Below are positions 1-12,400 of a stretch of 64,000 bases of DNA, in pieces. Each line of letters opens with the position of its first letter. The first letter of the stretch is position 1. The DNA comes from Allodiplogaster sudhausi (lineage: Eukaryota; Nematoda; Chromadorea; Rhabditida; Diplogasteridae): contig CALZFC010000252.1 of the NCBI GenBank assembly GCA_945643635.1, positions 911,001 through 975,000 of the forward strand. The letters are read 5' to 3'. Position numbers and translations under genes: made by a program. The notes under the pieces are model-generated. The model did not search any database. It saw only the letters and a program-made list of their open reading frames with translations, and had not been told where the DNA came from.

Positions 1-1009
1 ATGAGGTGGGGGGCGAAGCGGGCACAAGGATTCTCGCATTGCTCCTCCACACAGATCTTCTCCATTCTACAAACACTCTCTTCTTCTCCTCTTCTCTCAC
101 CACTTCCATCTTTTCCCCTTCTCTTAAAGCTACAGTCTTTATTGCATCACAAATTATCAAAGTGGCTTACCATTAGAGGAGCACGAAACTCAACCATAAC
201 ATATTTTAATTTTCCTGATCATTGTAGCTGTGTCTCTCTAAATCACATGCTCTCTCGCCCTTGTGTCATACAAAAAGGATGGAATGCAAGATTGAGTATT
301 TGGCTCCTTTTATGAACAGAAATCCCAATCATAACATGGGCAAGTTTATGAATAGAATTCTAGTGCTCCCTCTTGCCCAGTCGGAGTCTAATAACGATGT
401 CTTTCTTGTGAAAGAGGACAGAGAGGAGAGTGGAGAAACTAACTCTTGGCTCTCTCCTTCTGGGTCAGATAGTCCCCAGAGACTACGGAGGAGGCAGGCA
501 TGCCACTATTTTATCTCTCTTTTTCTCTCGCTCTCACTCCGGCTCCTCATTTTTCTTTGCACTATCAGTCTTTTCAGCTCTCTCTCTCACTCACTCACTC
601 TCTCTCTCTCTCTCTATCTCTCTCTGTCTCGGTCAGTTATATGCATTTCTCTACTTCTTCTTTCAGAAAGAAATAGTAAGCGAAGTGGAATGATCTACCC
701 CATTATTTCATGCTCCACTTCTGATTTTAAAAAGATGAAATGAGTACTTTCGCAATGCACTCATTAGATTTCAGTAGCTCAATTCTCTCGGGCAATTCAT
801 TCAAACAAAGTTGTCGTTTTGCTATTGGACGACTGATCGTACCTTTTGAGGGTATGCAAAGAATTAACAAACCAATCAAGTTGTTATGGAAGCCTATAGA
901 AACTGAGTCTGATATCAATCTTAGGTTAAAAGGTCCTCAGAAATCACAGCGTGCAGTGATTGAGAAGCAGGAGCGGAGAGTGGGACTTTTGGTAAAGCCG
1001 CAAGAGTGA

Positions 1010-1252
1010 GTGAGTGAGAGAGAGAGAGAGAGAAAGAGAGATAAGAGAAGGAGACAGAGAGAGCTAGAAGAGCGAGAGAGAAGAGAGAGAGAGAGAGAGT
1101 GAGAGAGAGAGCGAAAGAGAAGAGAAAGGAGAGAGAGTGAGAGATAGAGAGAGAGAGCGAGAGAGAAGAGAAAGGAGAGAGAGAGTGAGCGAGAGAGAGA
1201 GAGAGGAGAGAGGAGAGAGAGCGTGCGAGAGTGAGAGAGAGGGAGAGAGAGA
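1010..1252. repeat. (GA)n homopurine tract
   Basis: The plus strand is almost pure GAGA with scattered A, C and T interruptions. The preceding 1,000 bases show no convincing exon, only moderately AT-rich sequence and short CT runs near 505-640. Ser/Leu-rich or Arg/Glu-rich reading frames over this tract are composition artefacts. Confidence 0.9.
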
Positions 1253-1524
1253 ACGGCAGCATCAATATTGATAATTTGCTCACTAAATGGGTATTTCTTT
1301 AACTTCAACTTTGATCAGTTAGCACGGGTTCCTCGTTTTTGATGAAACTTACCCAGGCATGAGCTACTAAATATCATCAGTTCTAACAGACAATTGTAAA
1401 AAAAATCACATGTGCTCTGAATTATGTGTGAAGTTTATAATTTAAAGGAATTTAAGAAAAATGAACGCATCATATTTAAATATCTATATATAATTTAGCC
1501 AAGGAATGCATAAAAGTGACATAC

Positions 1525-1755
1525 TTTCGGTCGCAGAATGCTCCTGGAAGCTTGGAGCTGCACACCGAATTCGAGCACTTGCCCCCTGCAAAACACTCTA
1601 GATTGTGCAGTAGTCCTTGGATGTGGAATACCGATGCAAAGTCGATTGGGATCGATGTCATCACATGGAAGGCCCTCCAGCTCTGCCCCGTTCGTCCTGC
1701 ACCGCGAACACGCCTCCCGCTCCCAGCGCTCCCCATTCACTCTTCAATGCAACAA
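1525..1755 (-). CDS. Two cysteine-rich exons, ADAM-like (partial)
   Basis: On the minus strand an exon from about 1755 to 1632 reads into a 46-nt intron (1586-1631, GTATTC...TTTTGCAG) and continues in frame through 1585-1525 to a GTATGT donor. The joined peptide is rich in cysteine, with the pieces ACSRC, LPCDDIDPNRLCIGGKC, NSVC and AFCDRK. The spacing PC..C.GKC recalls the C-terminal cysteine-rich part of ADAM10/17 proteases, which shed membrane proteins at the cell surface. Two further cysteine-rich exons lie upstream on the same strand (2144-2275 and near 5841) in the order expected for that family. No catalytic HExxH exon was found, so the gene may be incomplete, broken, or a different cysteine-rich extracellular protein. 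The upstream edge of the first exon is uncertain. Confidence 0.45.
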
Positions 1756-2143
1756 TCTCCTTCATTTTAGATGAAATGGAAAATAGGGTGGCGTGATAAA
1801 AAAAGCACCTAATTTTTTAATGGCAGGTCAAATAATGTTTGTCACATTTATGATGAAATAGAAGTGGGTGTAAGACTGTTAAGAGCCAACTTTGAGGTGA
1901 TAACCCCCCGCTCTGAACCCCCACCCATCAACAGCTCCTCTGTTTTCATGGGAGCTCCTGTCAACATCGCTAATTCTCTCCCTATTTCTTCCCAGCCAGC
2001 TCAAGGCAGTCGATCCCCATTTCAAAGTACATACATACAATGAAAAACGGAAATATCCAATTCGCTTTTCTAATAATTCCTTTATTTTCGAGCTTACCCC
2101 TTCCACAGATTTCCTTTGTTCATTCTGCAAGAGGATGACTGAC

Positions 2144-2275
2144 CTGAGGATGTTGTGTTGGTGTGCGGGCAGGCAAGGGGAGTGCGCGTTTCCACAGCAG
2201 AGATAGCAGTAGTTGTCCTCCTCTGCATCACATTCGCACTCTCTCATCCCCCCCGCGGAACACGCCGTCACGCAG
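2144..2275 (-). CDS. ADAM17-like cysteine-rich exon (partial)
   Basis: The minus-strand exon lies between an AG at 2276-2277 and a GTCAGT donor at 2143. It contains MRECECDAEEDNYCYLCC followed by HSPCLPAH. In ADAM17/TACE and ADAM10 the membrane-proximal cysteine-rich region carries the same C-C...C..CC...C arrangement, so this is the best anchor for an ADAM10/17 assignment of the minus-strand gene. I compared only the cysteine pattern from memory of the family. A GC-richer stretch, in contrast to the CT/GA repeats around it, also supports coding. The reading frame can be extended without splicing to 1879, but the extension loses the cysteines. Confidence 0.5.
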
Positions 2276-2589
2276 CTTAACAGGAGTGGTTCAATGAGTG
2301 TTTTCCCACTTTGAGGCTGGAGCACAGTTTAAGGCTAACTTCCAGTGGAAGCAAAGGGCCCGAGTTCGTCGCTTTTCCAGGGTTTTTTGCCCCACTTTTA
2401 GCTCAAGCTCAGCCGTGTTTTGACTGTTCCACGGAAGGAAGCGGATTCTGACCCGGAGAGAGATTTCTTGGATGTCAAGACCCCCTTAGCCAGAACCTCC
2501 TTATTAAGAATTCCTTTGGACGATCAAACCAACAACCGCTTCCTGCATACACGCATACTAGAAGACTAGTAAGAGCTGAGAAAGTTTTT

Positions 2590-3110
2590 TTTTGCCATCT
2601 CTATCTGTCTCTCTCTTTTCCCTTGCCTTCTCACTCTCCCTCCCCCACCTTCAATTCCTTCTTCATCTCGCTCTCTCTCTCTCCAACTCTCTCTTTGTCT
2701 CTCGCTCTTCCCTTCTTCTCTCACTTCCTTCCCACCTTCACTCCCTTGTCATTCCCTTCTCCATCTCTCCCTCCCTCTCTCCATCTCTCCATCTCTCTTC
2801 CTCTCTCTCTGTCTCTCTCGCTCTTCCCTTCTTCTTTCACTTCCCTCCCACCTTCTCCCTTGTCATTCCCCTTCTCCATCTTCTTCCGCCGCTCCCAATT
2901 TATGTATTTCTTTCTCGATAGCAGAGCTCACGACAAAGCAGCTGCCACAATTTGTTTCGCCGTACATAGCAGCTTCCCCTCTCGCTTGCTCTTAGCCGTA
3001 TCTCTCTTTCTCTAACTCTCGTTCTCTCCCATTCCCTCTATCTCTCTTCGTTTCCCTCATTCTCTCTTTCTGTTACTCTAACCTTTTACTCTTTATTCCT
3101 TGATCTCTTT
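2590..3110. repeat. CT-rich tract
   Basis: This is degenerate CT/CCCT sequence with an internal near-duplicate of about 120 bases (around 2690-2760 and 2810-2880, both including the words CTCGCTCTTCCCTTCTT and TCATTCCC). It probably lies in an intron of the minus-strand gene or between genes. Confidence 0.75.
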
Positions 3111-3299
3111 TCCACTTCTTTCCACCTCGTTCGGTCTTTCTGGACAACTACATACGACTTACTCATCTGGGTGGAAGGGAAGACTGCCCAGAGAAAGGAA
3201 GAGAGAGGAAAGAGCACAAAATGAGAGTGAGCAGGATGGAGAGGAATAAATAGAGGGAGTAGGAAGGGAGGAGAAAAAGAGAGAGAGCAAGACAAAGGG

Positions 3300-3734
3300 T
3301 AAGAAATGGTGAGATCTCCTTCAGTGAAGATTGTTGTCATGAGTCGAACTGATGAAGACGTCTGTAATCATTGGAGACTTGTCGTTATTCCACAAGCCAC
3401 AATTGCCACTTTCACATGCATAGAAAGCAAAGCAATTCTGCGTCTACTAATTCTATTCCATTTCACATTTATTATTATTACAATATATATTTCTATTTTC
3501 TTCGATCTCCTTTAATCTCCTCGACATCTTTATCCCTAGAAGAACGGAAGTCCCCCTTGCTTCAAAGAAGCGGATGTATTGTATGTCTTCAAAATACTCC
3601 ATTATGACACAAGGGAGCGTTGTGCCTGCGAGAGATGGAAAATGTAAAGGAAAGAGTCCAAGGCATGATGAACACGAGTGAGAGAGAAAAAGAAGAAGAG
3701 AGAGAGTGTGACAGTGTGAGAGAGAGAAGAGAGT

Positions 3735-3781
<47 letters not shown>

Positions 3782-4140
3782 TAGGAGAAATAGACATGGC
3801 TAACTGAGCGGGAACAGCAACAGATGCGGCACATTTATCAGCCGTCATCTCGTCTTGTTTCTCGGAGAGACGCACTCCCAAAGGATTGCTGGATAATGCA
3901 CTCCTTCTTTCTTTTATTCATACTTCTCTGCTCTCTCTTCTCTTTCTTCACTATTACATCTCTCTCTTCTTCTCTGGCATATCCCCTTTATCCCTCTTCT
4001 CTCGCCTTCTGCCCGTTTCTCAACTTTATTATGTCTCAAAAGTGCGCAGCACAATGCACAAGAGTCGTTTGCATGCCTTCTAGCTTCGGAATCGATGTAA
4101 AGTGCTAAGCTCCACCATTCGCAGACTTGGCTGCATCACT

Positions 4141-4181
<41 letters not shown>

Positions 4182-4252
4182 ACTTTTTTTTTGTATGCGG
4201 CCTCTTCCTTCCTTTCTTATCCATAATCTGAACCCCCCTCTCTCTGTGTCTC

Positions 4253-4286
<34 letters not shown>

Positions 4287-4812
4287 AGAATGAAGAGAAA
4301 GGAATCAGGAGTGTGAATACAATGTGTGTGAGGCATGGCGTCTAATCACATTTGAATGGTGGCTTTCCTTTTATTCGTGTTGCTGATGCAACAAATCTTG
4401 TGTCCCTGAATCGTCTTCCCTTCTCCTCAGGGACGCTCTCCGTAGTTGTCAACTGCGTCTGAGTGGATTGCGGGGCTTCTTCGCAGCTCCTTGGGGAAGG
4501 CAATTCTGCTGTGCCCGTGGGCATTCTCCCTTGTTTTGAAGCCGCGGGTTTGTGAGTATGCTTAAATGGATGGCTGGAGATAACGCGAATGATGGAACCA
4601 GCAATGGCGGCCGTGGAATATGCAACCGATGAATCATTGCTGGCCGTGACTGATGGACTCTCTGATTCTCTTCATTCTCTTTGCTCTCTCCACGCCCTTT
4701 CTCCTCTCAAATGGGATCTTCTTCCTGAGGCGACGATGGATCGAGCACCTCTCGCTTCGCTTCTCCTAAACGGCAACGACGCTCGTTTTGTGCCAGAGAC
4801 AGCATACGAGAG

Positions 4813-4868
<56 letters not shown>

Positions 4869-5499
4869 TTCTCTGTCTGCCTCTGTAATTCTCCTTCTAT
4901 CTCTCTCTCACTTCCCTTCTTTCTCTACCTCACTTTCTCTATTTCTTTGTCAAATTCCTTTACCCTTTCTATTCCTTTTCTATCTCTCGTCCGCTCCTAC
5001 CTCACTTCACTTTGATGAATATTTTCACGCTTCGAAGAGAGCAGCAGCTGCTGCATGAAGGCTGGATATCTATTCTCCCTCGGCATCCATTATCTCTCTC
5101 TCACTCTCTCTCTATCTCTTTCCTTCTTTTATAACCGTTTCTCTATTATCCCTCTCATCATCTCTGCCTTTTATTCGTACTTTTATTTTTATTCTCAATT
5201 CTTCTCTGAATTCTCCACGCGAGAGGTCGGCTAAAGCCGAAGCGGCAATACTTCTAAACGCCATATGGGAAAGAGAAGAAGCAAGAAGGTGGAAGTAAGT
5301 GAGGAGGAAGGAAAGAAGAGAGACGCCATGAAGGGCTATGAAGGGACGGCCAAGGAGCACAACGGGGCCACCGTCGGCCTCCTTTCTGGCTCGGGTCGGC
5401 ATGCTTTCTCCCTCCCTTCCATTCTTCCTAGCACCTCCTTATCTAGACTCTCCCCTCACTCCCTCTGTATCTCTCTCTATCTCTATCTCTCTCTCTCTT

Positions 5500-5541
<42 letters not shown>

Positions 5542-5840
5542 CCCTTTGGCACCGCCTGAACAAACTTGGCGACAGAACATTGCATGGAGCAAGCATGAAA
5601 CAAGCAGGTAAAACAGGAAAAGTCAATTGAATGGAAAGCGGAAAGCAAGCTGATAAATGAGTTAGGAGAGAGAGAGAGAGAGAGAGAGAAGAGCAGAGAA
5701 GAATGACGGAGGGAGGGGGGGACAACATGGCACAGCCGGTTGTGTGCCACCAGTCTCCTGGGTGCCTTGCTTTGCTTACGACAACATGGGAAACATCTAC
5801 TTTTTGCTGGAAATCAAAAAAAGAAAGAAGAGTGACTGAC
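3300..5840. other. Repeat-rich stretch with unassigned exon-like islands
   Basis: GC-richer islands sit between GA and CT microsatellites (GA at 3680-3785 and 5668-5690; CT at 4142-4180, 4255-4286, 4815-4870 and 5460-5540). Possible minus-strand coding pieces are near 4030-4140 (a frame with ANDSCALCCALLRHNKV) and 4342-4640 (a polar, Pro/Ser/Thr/Glu-rich frame ending at a stop at 4342). I could not link them into a gene. Confidence 0.3.
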
Positions 5841-5920
5841 GTTCCATTGCGGCAGATGCTGGCATTGCTCTCGCTGCAGACTGCGCCATTCGTGCAGGAG
5901 GGAGAGGCAGAGACAGGGAA
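5841..5920 (-). CDS. Possible ADAM disintegrin-type exon (partial)
   Basis: The minus-strand reading frame gives VCSESNASICRNGT before a good GTCAGT donor at 5840. The upstream side is a long polypyrimidine run on the sense strand and then an AG. The motif resembles the end of an ADAM disintegrin domain (C-x-x-[NS]-x-x-C-P-x-[ND]-G). The position, upstream on the minus strand of the 2144-2275 exon, fits the domain order. The exon is short, so chance similarity is possible. Confidence 0.3.
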
Positions 5921-7180
5921 GACGAAGAGAGGAGAGAGAAGAGAGAGAGGAGAGAGAGAAGAGAGAAGAGAGAGAGAAGAGAGAAGAGAGAGAAGCAGAG
6001 ATAGTCGCCCCCTCTCCGGCCGATCAAGCATCTCACAGAAAACGCAGACGGACTCGGCGATGCATCCGGCTCGATCAGCTGAGAGAAGCAGTCTTCTGCT
6101 CCCTCTCTTAGACTGAGAGACACCAGAGAAGGAGAGTCGACTTTAGCAAGGCTTCTCCCGCCTATTCCACTCGTACGCTTACTCTCCATCACACTCCCTC
6201 CCTCTTCTCCCTCCTTCCCTCTCTCTCTCTCTCCTTCTTTCTCTCTCTCTTTTTCTCTGCCCTTCTCCTCTCTTTCTTCTCTTGTTCAAAGCCCCGCCCT
6301 CTCAAGCCTAGTCCCTTTACTTCTCACATATGTAAAGAGAGGCCTGCGCCTCAGAGAGCGCAAGTGAGAAACAAAAGGAAAGAAGATGAATTCCGGTGAA
6401 GTTTAGCTGGCAAATTCTCAATTCTTATCCTATTATAAGATATTTGAGTGGAAAGCAAAGAGAAGAATGGAGGAGAACTGCGTAAGAGGGGAACTCTTTC
6501 ATTCTTATCTGAGGCTCTTCTCTCTCTCTAACAATTCTTTCTCAATATAGCATGGAGGGCTAATGGAAGAAAGACTAGAGCCGGATGGCTCGTCAAATTC
6601 TGGCCAGGCTCTATCTGACGGAGAGTCAGAAATGCCATACAAGAAAGAATGGCGGGAAACTGAGCAGGTTGAATCAGGCAAGAGTAGCGGGTGGAGAGAA
6701 CTGACAAGAGTATCCGATGACACGCAGGACAGAGAGAGAGAGAAAGCGAGAGAGAGAGAGAGAGGGAGAGAGAGAGGGAGAGAGAGAGAGAGGGAGAGAG
6801 AAGAATCGGGCAGAGACTGAGATGGGATGAGAAAGGAGCGAAAGATGTGTTATGACTCGTCTACGAAGGAACGTTGGTGAGAGTAAAAAGTCGATGAAGC
6901 AGACCGTCTAATGCCTACGCTAAACAACATTTCCGAAAGCTGCGGGCAGAAATCAAAAACGGTATTGAAAAGTAGATGCATACCTATCGGAATGAAAAGA
7001 AGATGGCAGGTCGAGTGAATTGAAGAAGGGGATAGTGAGAAGGAGACAGTGAGAGAAAGAGAATGAGAAGAGACAGGGAGAGAAGGAGAGTGAGAGAAGG
7101 AGATAGAGAGAGGAGGAGAGTGAGAGAAGGAGACGCTGAGAGAAGGAGAGTGAGAGAAGGAGACAGTGAGAGGATAGAGA
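5915..7180. repeat. Cluster of (GA)n and GAGAAGGAGAGT repeats
   Basis: Homopurine tracts lie at 5915-6000, 6728-6806 and 7020-7180. The last is built of a 12-24-base unit containing GAGAGAAGGAGA. Between them, 6040-6180 and 6540-6720 are GC-richer with open frames on both strands, but I see no recognisable domain. Confidence 0.7.
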
Positions 7181-7729
7181 GACGAGAAAGAGCAATAAAT
7201 GCAATGGCAGGAGTCGTGCGTGCCCACTTCTCATGACTGGCCCCTCTCGGTACTCTTCATTCTCTTCTATCCATCATTCGTGCTAATCAGACTATTCAGA
7301 TGCTTTTCCAACATCTGCCAACAACCTGCTGCAGGTTTCCCTGTCTATGAAATGACAAGTCTCACTTGTTGAGTCTAGAAATTGCCCTTTGAAATCCCTC
7401 TCCTTTGAGATGTCTGAGGTCCAATAAGTCTGAGGAGTGTATAGAGATAATAGAATCGTCATATCCACTGGAGTGGACGAAGGAAGGAAGAAATAGGGAA
7501 GAGGGAATTTCTAAAGTCCGGAAGAGACGATTGGATCGTTGGCAGACAATTAGCCGGCCCGATGGACTGGACTCAGATCCAAATGGCTTTTCTAATCCAA
7601 TTTTTGAGCACGAACCACCGTGGCTTGCTTTCCAGCAGACTTCTGGCGAGACATGTTAAACCTACATGCCAGTCTCATACTTCTCTTTCTCTTGCAGTCT
7701 CTTTGTCTCTCTCTCTCTCTATCTCTCTA

Positions 7730-7764
<35 letters not shown>

Positions 7765-8040
7765 GTGTCTCTCATCTTTCGTCACCGTAAAAGTTGATTT
7801 CTTCCATCTCAATAATTCAGTAGATGGAGGTAACCAGAACAGTGAGTGTTTTCTTCTCTCGCGTAATGAGTTTTTCCCCTGCTCATTCTCGAGATAGGCA
7901 CGTTTTCCTTGTTTTCATATACTAAAAAAAAGATAGCGTCCAGCTCATCTCAGATTTCGTATGAGCCGGATGGAATGGGATGAGATCTATGCCTATCTGG
8001 CTGGAGAGGAGGCATCCAAAATGCTCACCCCACTCTCCCT
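7181..8040. other. No assigned gene; short CT tract
   Basis: The stretch 7400-7660 is open on the plus strand (hydrophilic, no domain recognised). A CT microsatellite follows at 7676-7775. A plus-strand frame beginning at 7961 runs straight into the satellite at 8040 and is not convincing as a gene. Confidence 0.4.
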
Positions 8041-8067
8041 CTCCTTCGCCCTCTCCTCCTCCTCCTC

Positions 8068-8098
<31 letters not shown>

Positions 8099-8104
8099 CT
8101 CTAC

Positions 8105-8975
8105 ATCTTGCTCGCCCTCTCTTTCTGCCTCTCCCTCTCTCCCTCTCTAATTCTCTCTCTTATTTTTCTACCTCTTGCTCGCCCTCTCTTTCTGCCTCTC
8201 CCTCTCTCCCTCTCTCCCTCTCTCCTTCTCTCTCTTATTTCTCTACCTCTTGCTCGCCCTCTCTTTCTGCCTCTCCCTCTCTCCCTCTCTCCCTCTCTCC
8301 TTCTCTCTCTTATTCCTCTACCTCTTGCTCGCCCTCTCTTTCTGCCTCTCCCTCTCTCCCTCTCTCCCTCTCTCCTTCTCTCTCTTATTTCTCTACCTCT
8401 TGCTCGCATTCTCTTTCTGCCTCTCCCTCTCTCCCTCTCTCCCTCTCTCCTTCTCTCTCTTATTTCTCTACCTCTTGCTCGCCCTCTCTTTCTGCCTCTC
8501 CCTCTCTCCCTCTCTCCCTCTCTCCTTCTCTCTCTTATTTCTCTACCTCTTGCTCGCCCTCTCTTTCTGCCTCTCCCTCTCAACCTCTCTCCCTCTCTCC
8601 TTCTCTCTCTTATTTCTCTACCTCTTGCTCGCCCTTTCTTTCTGCCTCTCCCTCTCTCCCTCTCTCCCTCTCTCCCTCTCTCCTTCTCTCTCTTATTTCT
8701 CTACCTATTGCTCGCCCTCTCTTTCTGCCTCTCTTTCTCTCCCTCTCTCCCTCTCTCCTTCTCTCTCTTATTTCTCTACCTCTTGCTCGCCCTCTCTTTC
8801 TGCCTCTCCCTCTCAACCTCTCTCCCTCTCTCCTTCTCTCTCTTATTTCTCTACCTCTTGCTCACCCTCTCTTTCTGCCTCTCCCTCTCTCCCTCTCTCC
8901 CTCTCTCCTTCTCTCTCTTATTTCTCTACCTCTTGCTCGCCCTCTCTTTCTGCCTCTCCCTCTCAACCTCCCTCT
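8105..8975. repeat. 76-bp pyrimidine minisatellite, about 12 copies
   Basis: The word CTCGCCCTCTCTTTCTGCC recurs at close to 76-base spacing from about 8110 to 8950. The unit is pyrimidine-rich on the plus strand with a conserved TTATTTCTCTACCTCTTG core. Units differ by small substitutions such as CTCGCATTC, CTCACCC and CTCAACC. Its length is not a multiple of three, but all frames lack stops, which produces long spurious ORFs. Confidence 0.93.
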
Positions 8976-9424
8976 CCTCCTTGGTGATGCTTCGAGCCTT
9001 GAGGCTCCTTGCATATTGAAGCAGTCCACGACGAAGAAGGCTTAGAAATGAATGGCGGAAAGAAAGAGAAAAGATTGACAAGTCAGCAGAGCTGTCTTCG
9101 AGGAGAAGCGATCTCTGCAGGCTCTGCCCTCTCCACTTCACTCCCCCCCCCTCTCTCTCTCTCTCACTCTCTCTCGCCTCTCCCTCTCTCCACTTCCTTC
9201 TTTACTCACACCACATTCTCTCTTTCCGAAGCTTTGAAGCTTTGATTTTGCTTTGACACATTCATCGATAATCCTCCGTCTTAATACGAAAGAAGAGCGT
9301 GTGATAAAAATTCAGAACGGTTGATGATTGAGAGTGAGCGGACTGGCATAAACAAAGAATACTTGTACGGTATTAGCAGGGGAAATCTCAACGAAGATAA
9401 TCTGTATTTTAATTGAATATTTAG

Positions 9425-12400
9425 GATGGCAAAGTAATGAACGATTCACTGGATGACCACGCCATGTTCTTGAATGAACGTCAGCAACTTCATGTTGAAC
9501 AGGTACTTTCCATTCTTGGCAAAGTGCCAGGATTTGAAGATGAAGAAAGATGAATTCCAGGCAACTCTCGAGGATGCAGGTCGCTACTCGTGTATAGCAG
9601 AGAATAAGCCGGGAAGGGCGGAGAAGGATCTCGTCGTGGCCATCCTCAGTCAGATCTTCTTCCATCCAAATTATATCTCACGATTTATGTACGTATGTAC
9701 ACCTCTATACATGTATGTATGTATACATACATACAAATATATGTCTCGAGAAAAAATAAACACCCTTCCGCTCCTTGAACGATTCAACTGGATTTAATTC
9801 AGAACCGCCGAAGATGAAGGAAGAATCGCGGAAATTGGAAGCGGTGGAGGGAGAGACGCACACTTTGACATGTCCAGTGGAGGATGCGGCGACTTCGGAG
9901 ATCACATGGACTAAGAATGGCATTCTCATCACTTCCACTCCAAAGATTCAGGTTTCTCTCTCTCTCTCACTTCTCATTCTCTCTTCCTATCTCCATCTCA
10001 TTTTCTGATTTTTCTTTTGTAATTTAATCAGAATTGATTAGTTGTCACTGGATGGCTCTTCCCTTCATCTTCTCCACGCTGATCCCTCTGATTCTGCTAC
10101 CTATTCTTGCATTGCGAGGAACGAAGCTGGCAGCGACACCTTCACGGCAGAGCTTTCCGTTCTTGGTGCCTCTCTCTCTCTCTTTCTCTTTCTCTTTTCT
10201 CTCTCTCTCTCTCTTTTTTTTCTCTCTCTCTCTTCTCTATCTCGTTCTCTCTATTTCTCTCCCCTGCTCAATGTATCTCTCTACCTCTTTCCTTCATTCT
10301 CTGCCTCTATCTCTTCCTCACTATCTCTTATCATTGTCAGTTGTCCCCCGACTGCTATCTCCTGTGTACCGTACACTGGATGTGGTGCTGAACAGAACTG
10401 CTCAGCTGGAGTGCGATGCAAGTGGAGTGCCTCCTCCCATTGTGGAGTGGCACTTCGAAGGGAAGCCGATCTTTGAGGATGACTCAGTGGAGGTTTCTTC
10501 TTCTTTTCACTCCTTTTATAAGAGATCTTTGACCTGGCAGTGATATTCTAATTTCAGATATTTGAAAATGGTCGTATTCTGCGTCTTCTCGGAGTGACAG
10601 AAACCAGAGAGGGTCGCTATTCCTGCAAGGCTGAGAACTCTGTCGGATTCGTTGAGGGGAATACTTTCTTGAAAGTCTCCGGTAAGGACTCATGAATTCT
10701 TATTAAATCCTGCAATCATTGATAAATGCCTTATGTGAAAAGGTAGAACTGTTCATCCCCCTTACATTCTGATTAATAAGCATATGTCTTTCCTCTGCAG
10801 CTCCGCCACGTGTTATCATGCTTCCTGAGATGAAAGTGGCAGCCGGCCAACCAATCACAATTCGCTGCGAGGTCCTTCTGGATTCCATTCCCTCTGGCAA
10901 CTCCTTGACCTTCCCTTCAGGTCTTCGGTGATCCTCAGCCAGAAGTGGAATGGAAGAAGAATGGCCAGTCATTCTCGTCAGATCTAGTGCAGTCCTCTCC
11001 GAATCTCCAGTACGTCCACCTCCGCGAGGCTTCCCTCAACGACGCGGGAACGTATGTTTCATTCTCTCTAACTGTCGACTGAGATCATGACCATTGAAGA
11101 TACACGTGCATTGCTTCGAACCGAGCGGGCGAGGAAATGGCCAGCAGTCATCTTCTCATTCTCGGTTTGGCCAGTCTTCAATGCATGAGTAGAAGAGTGA
11201 ATGGTTGCAGTTGCTCCGGTGATCGAAGACGGAGAGCGAGTGCTCGGAGTGAAGGAAGGCGCCTCCGTCGACATTTCTTGTCTCGCCCAAGGCACTCCTC
11301 CTCCCATCATTTCATGGAGTCGAGATGGAAAACTTATTCCTGGTCTCTTTTTTCTTCTCTTCTCATTCCTTCTCTGTTCTAACATCGTGTGATGTTTAGA
11401 TGCAAAAGGAAATCAGCTGCGAATCGATTCGGCGAGTGCCTCTTCCCATTCCGGTCGCTACACTTGCACTGCTCAGAACGAGGCCGGAAGGACTTCCGCT
11501 GACTTCGCAGTCGATGTTCTCGTCAAGCCGAGATTCAAGGTACACTCAACGAATCTCTAGCATTTATTTAGACGTTTAGAATAGGTTATAGTCGTTTAAA
11601 CTAATCATGGATGCTTTGTATATTTAGGAATACAACTCAAACGTTGCAATCATAGAGGGAGAGAGAGAGAAGTTGGAATGCCGAGTGGAAGGACACCCAC
11701 CACCAACCATCACGTAATCAGTTGCTCATTTATTACATAATGCATGAGAGTAAGCTAATGAAGTTGAGTGCATAATTTGGGGCAGAGAATGTCTGGTAGA
11801 GTGAATGTCCCTAGTTGGCAGCCGGCTTCTTGCTACTCGGACCCTTCTTTCCTCCGGGACCCTTGCTGCCGTGATGTCCTGTGCGAGAGAGCAAGATAAT
11901 CGATGAAGAAGTATTCTTCAACCTTTCGGAGATTTAGTTCCTTTTGGCTTCTTCGTAGTGGCGCGATGAGGTCCCTGAAGAATATTTCTTTGGCGTCGGG
12001 AATCTTCTGAAAAGGCATGCGAACCTTGGTCTTGTGGGTCTTCTTCTTTGACTCGTCCTTCTTTGCTGGTGAGCTGGCCTTCAGTTTCTCTCCGGCTGCT
12101 GTCACCAGCATTGCCAGAAGACCCACCACAACTACGAGCACCAGCAACTTCTGCATCTCTTGTCCTATATAACAATATAAGTTGAAGGTGGATGAATGGA
12201 AGAAGTTGAATCGTAGAAGGAAGATGAGAAAGTGAATGATTTCTCCATCCGCGGCTTCTCCTTTATATTCTTCCTGCCTTGTCTCTTCTTGTATTAACGA
12301 CGACTCGACTCCTCTTCGGCTTCCTACTTCCTCAATGAAATAAGTGCAGCCTTCCATGGACACAATCGGTCACTCCATGTTTTGCTGCTCTTTCACAATT

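Noticed and set aside
8101..8583. Arg/Glu/Gly-rich minus-strand frame resembling an SR-type protein
   Set aside because: Complement of the same minisatellite; composition follows from the repeat.
7961..9019. 352-codon Ser/Leu/Pro-rich plus-strand frame
   Set aside because: It is simply the translation of the 76-bp pyrimidine minisatellite; no domain, and equally long frames exist in other frames and on the other strand.
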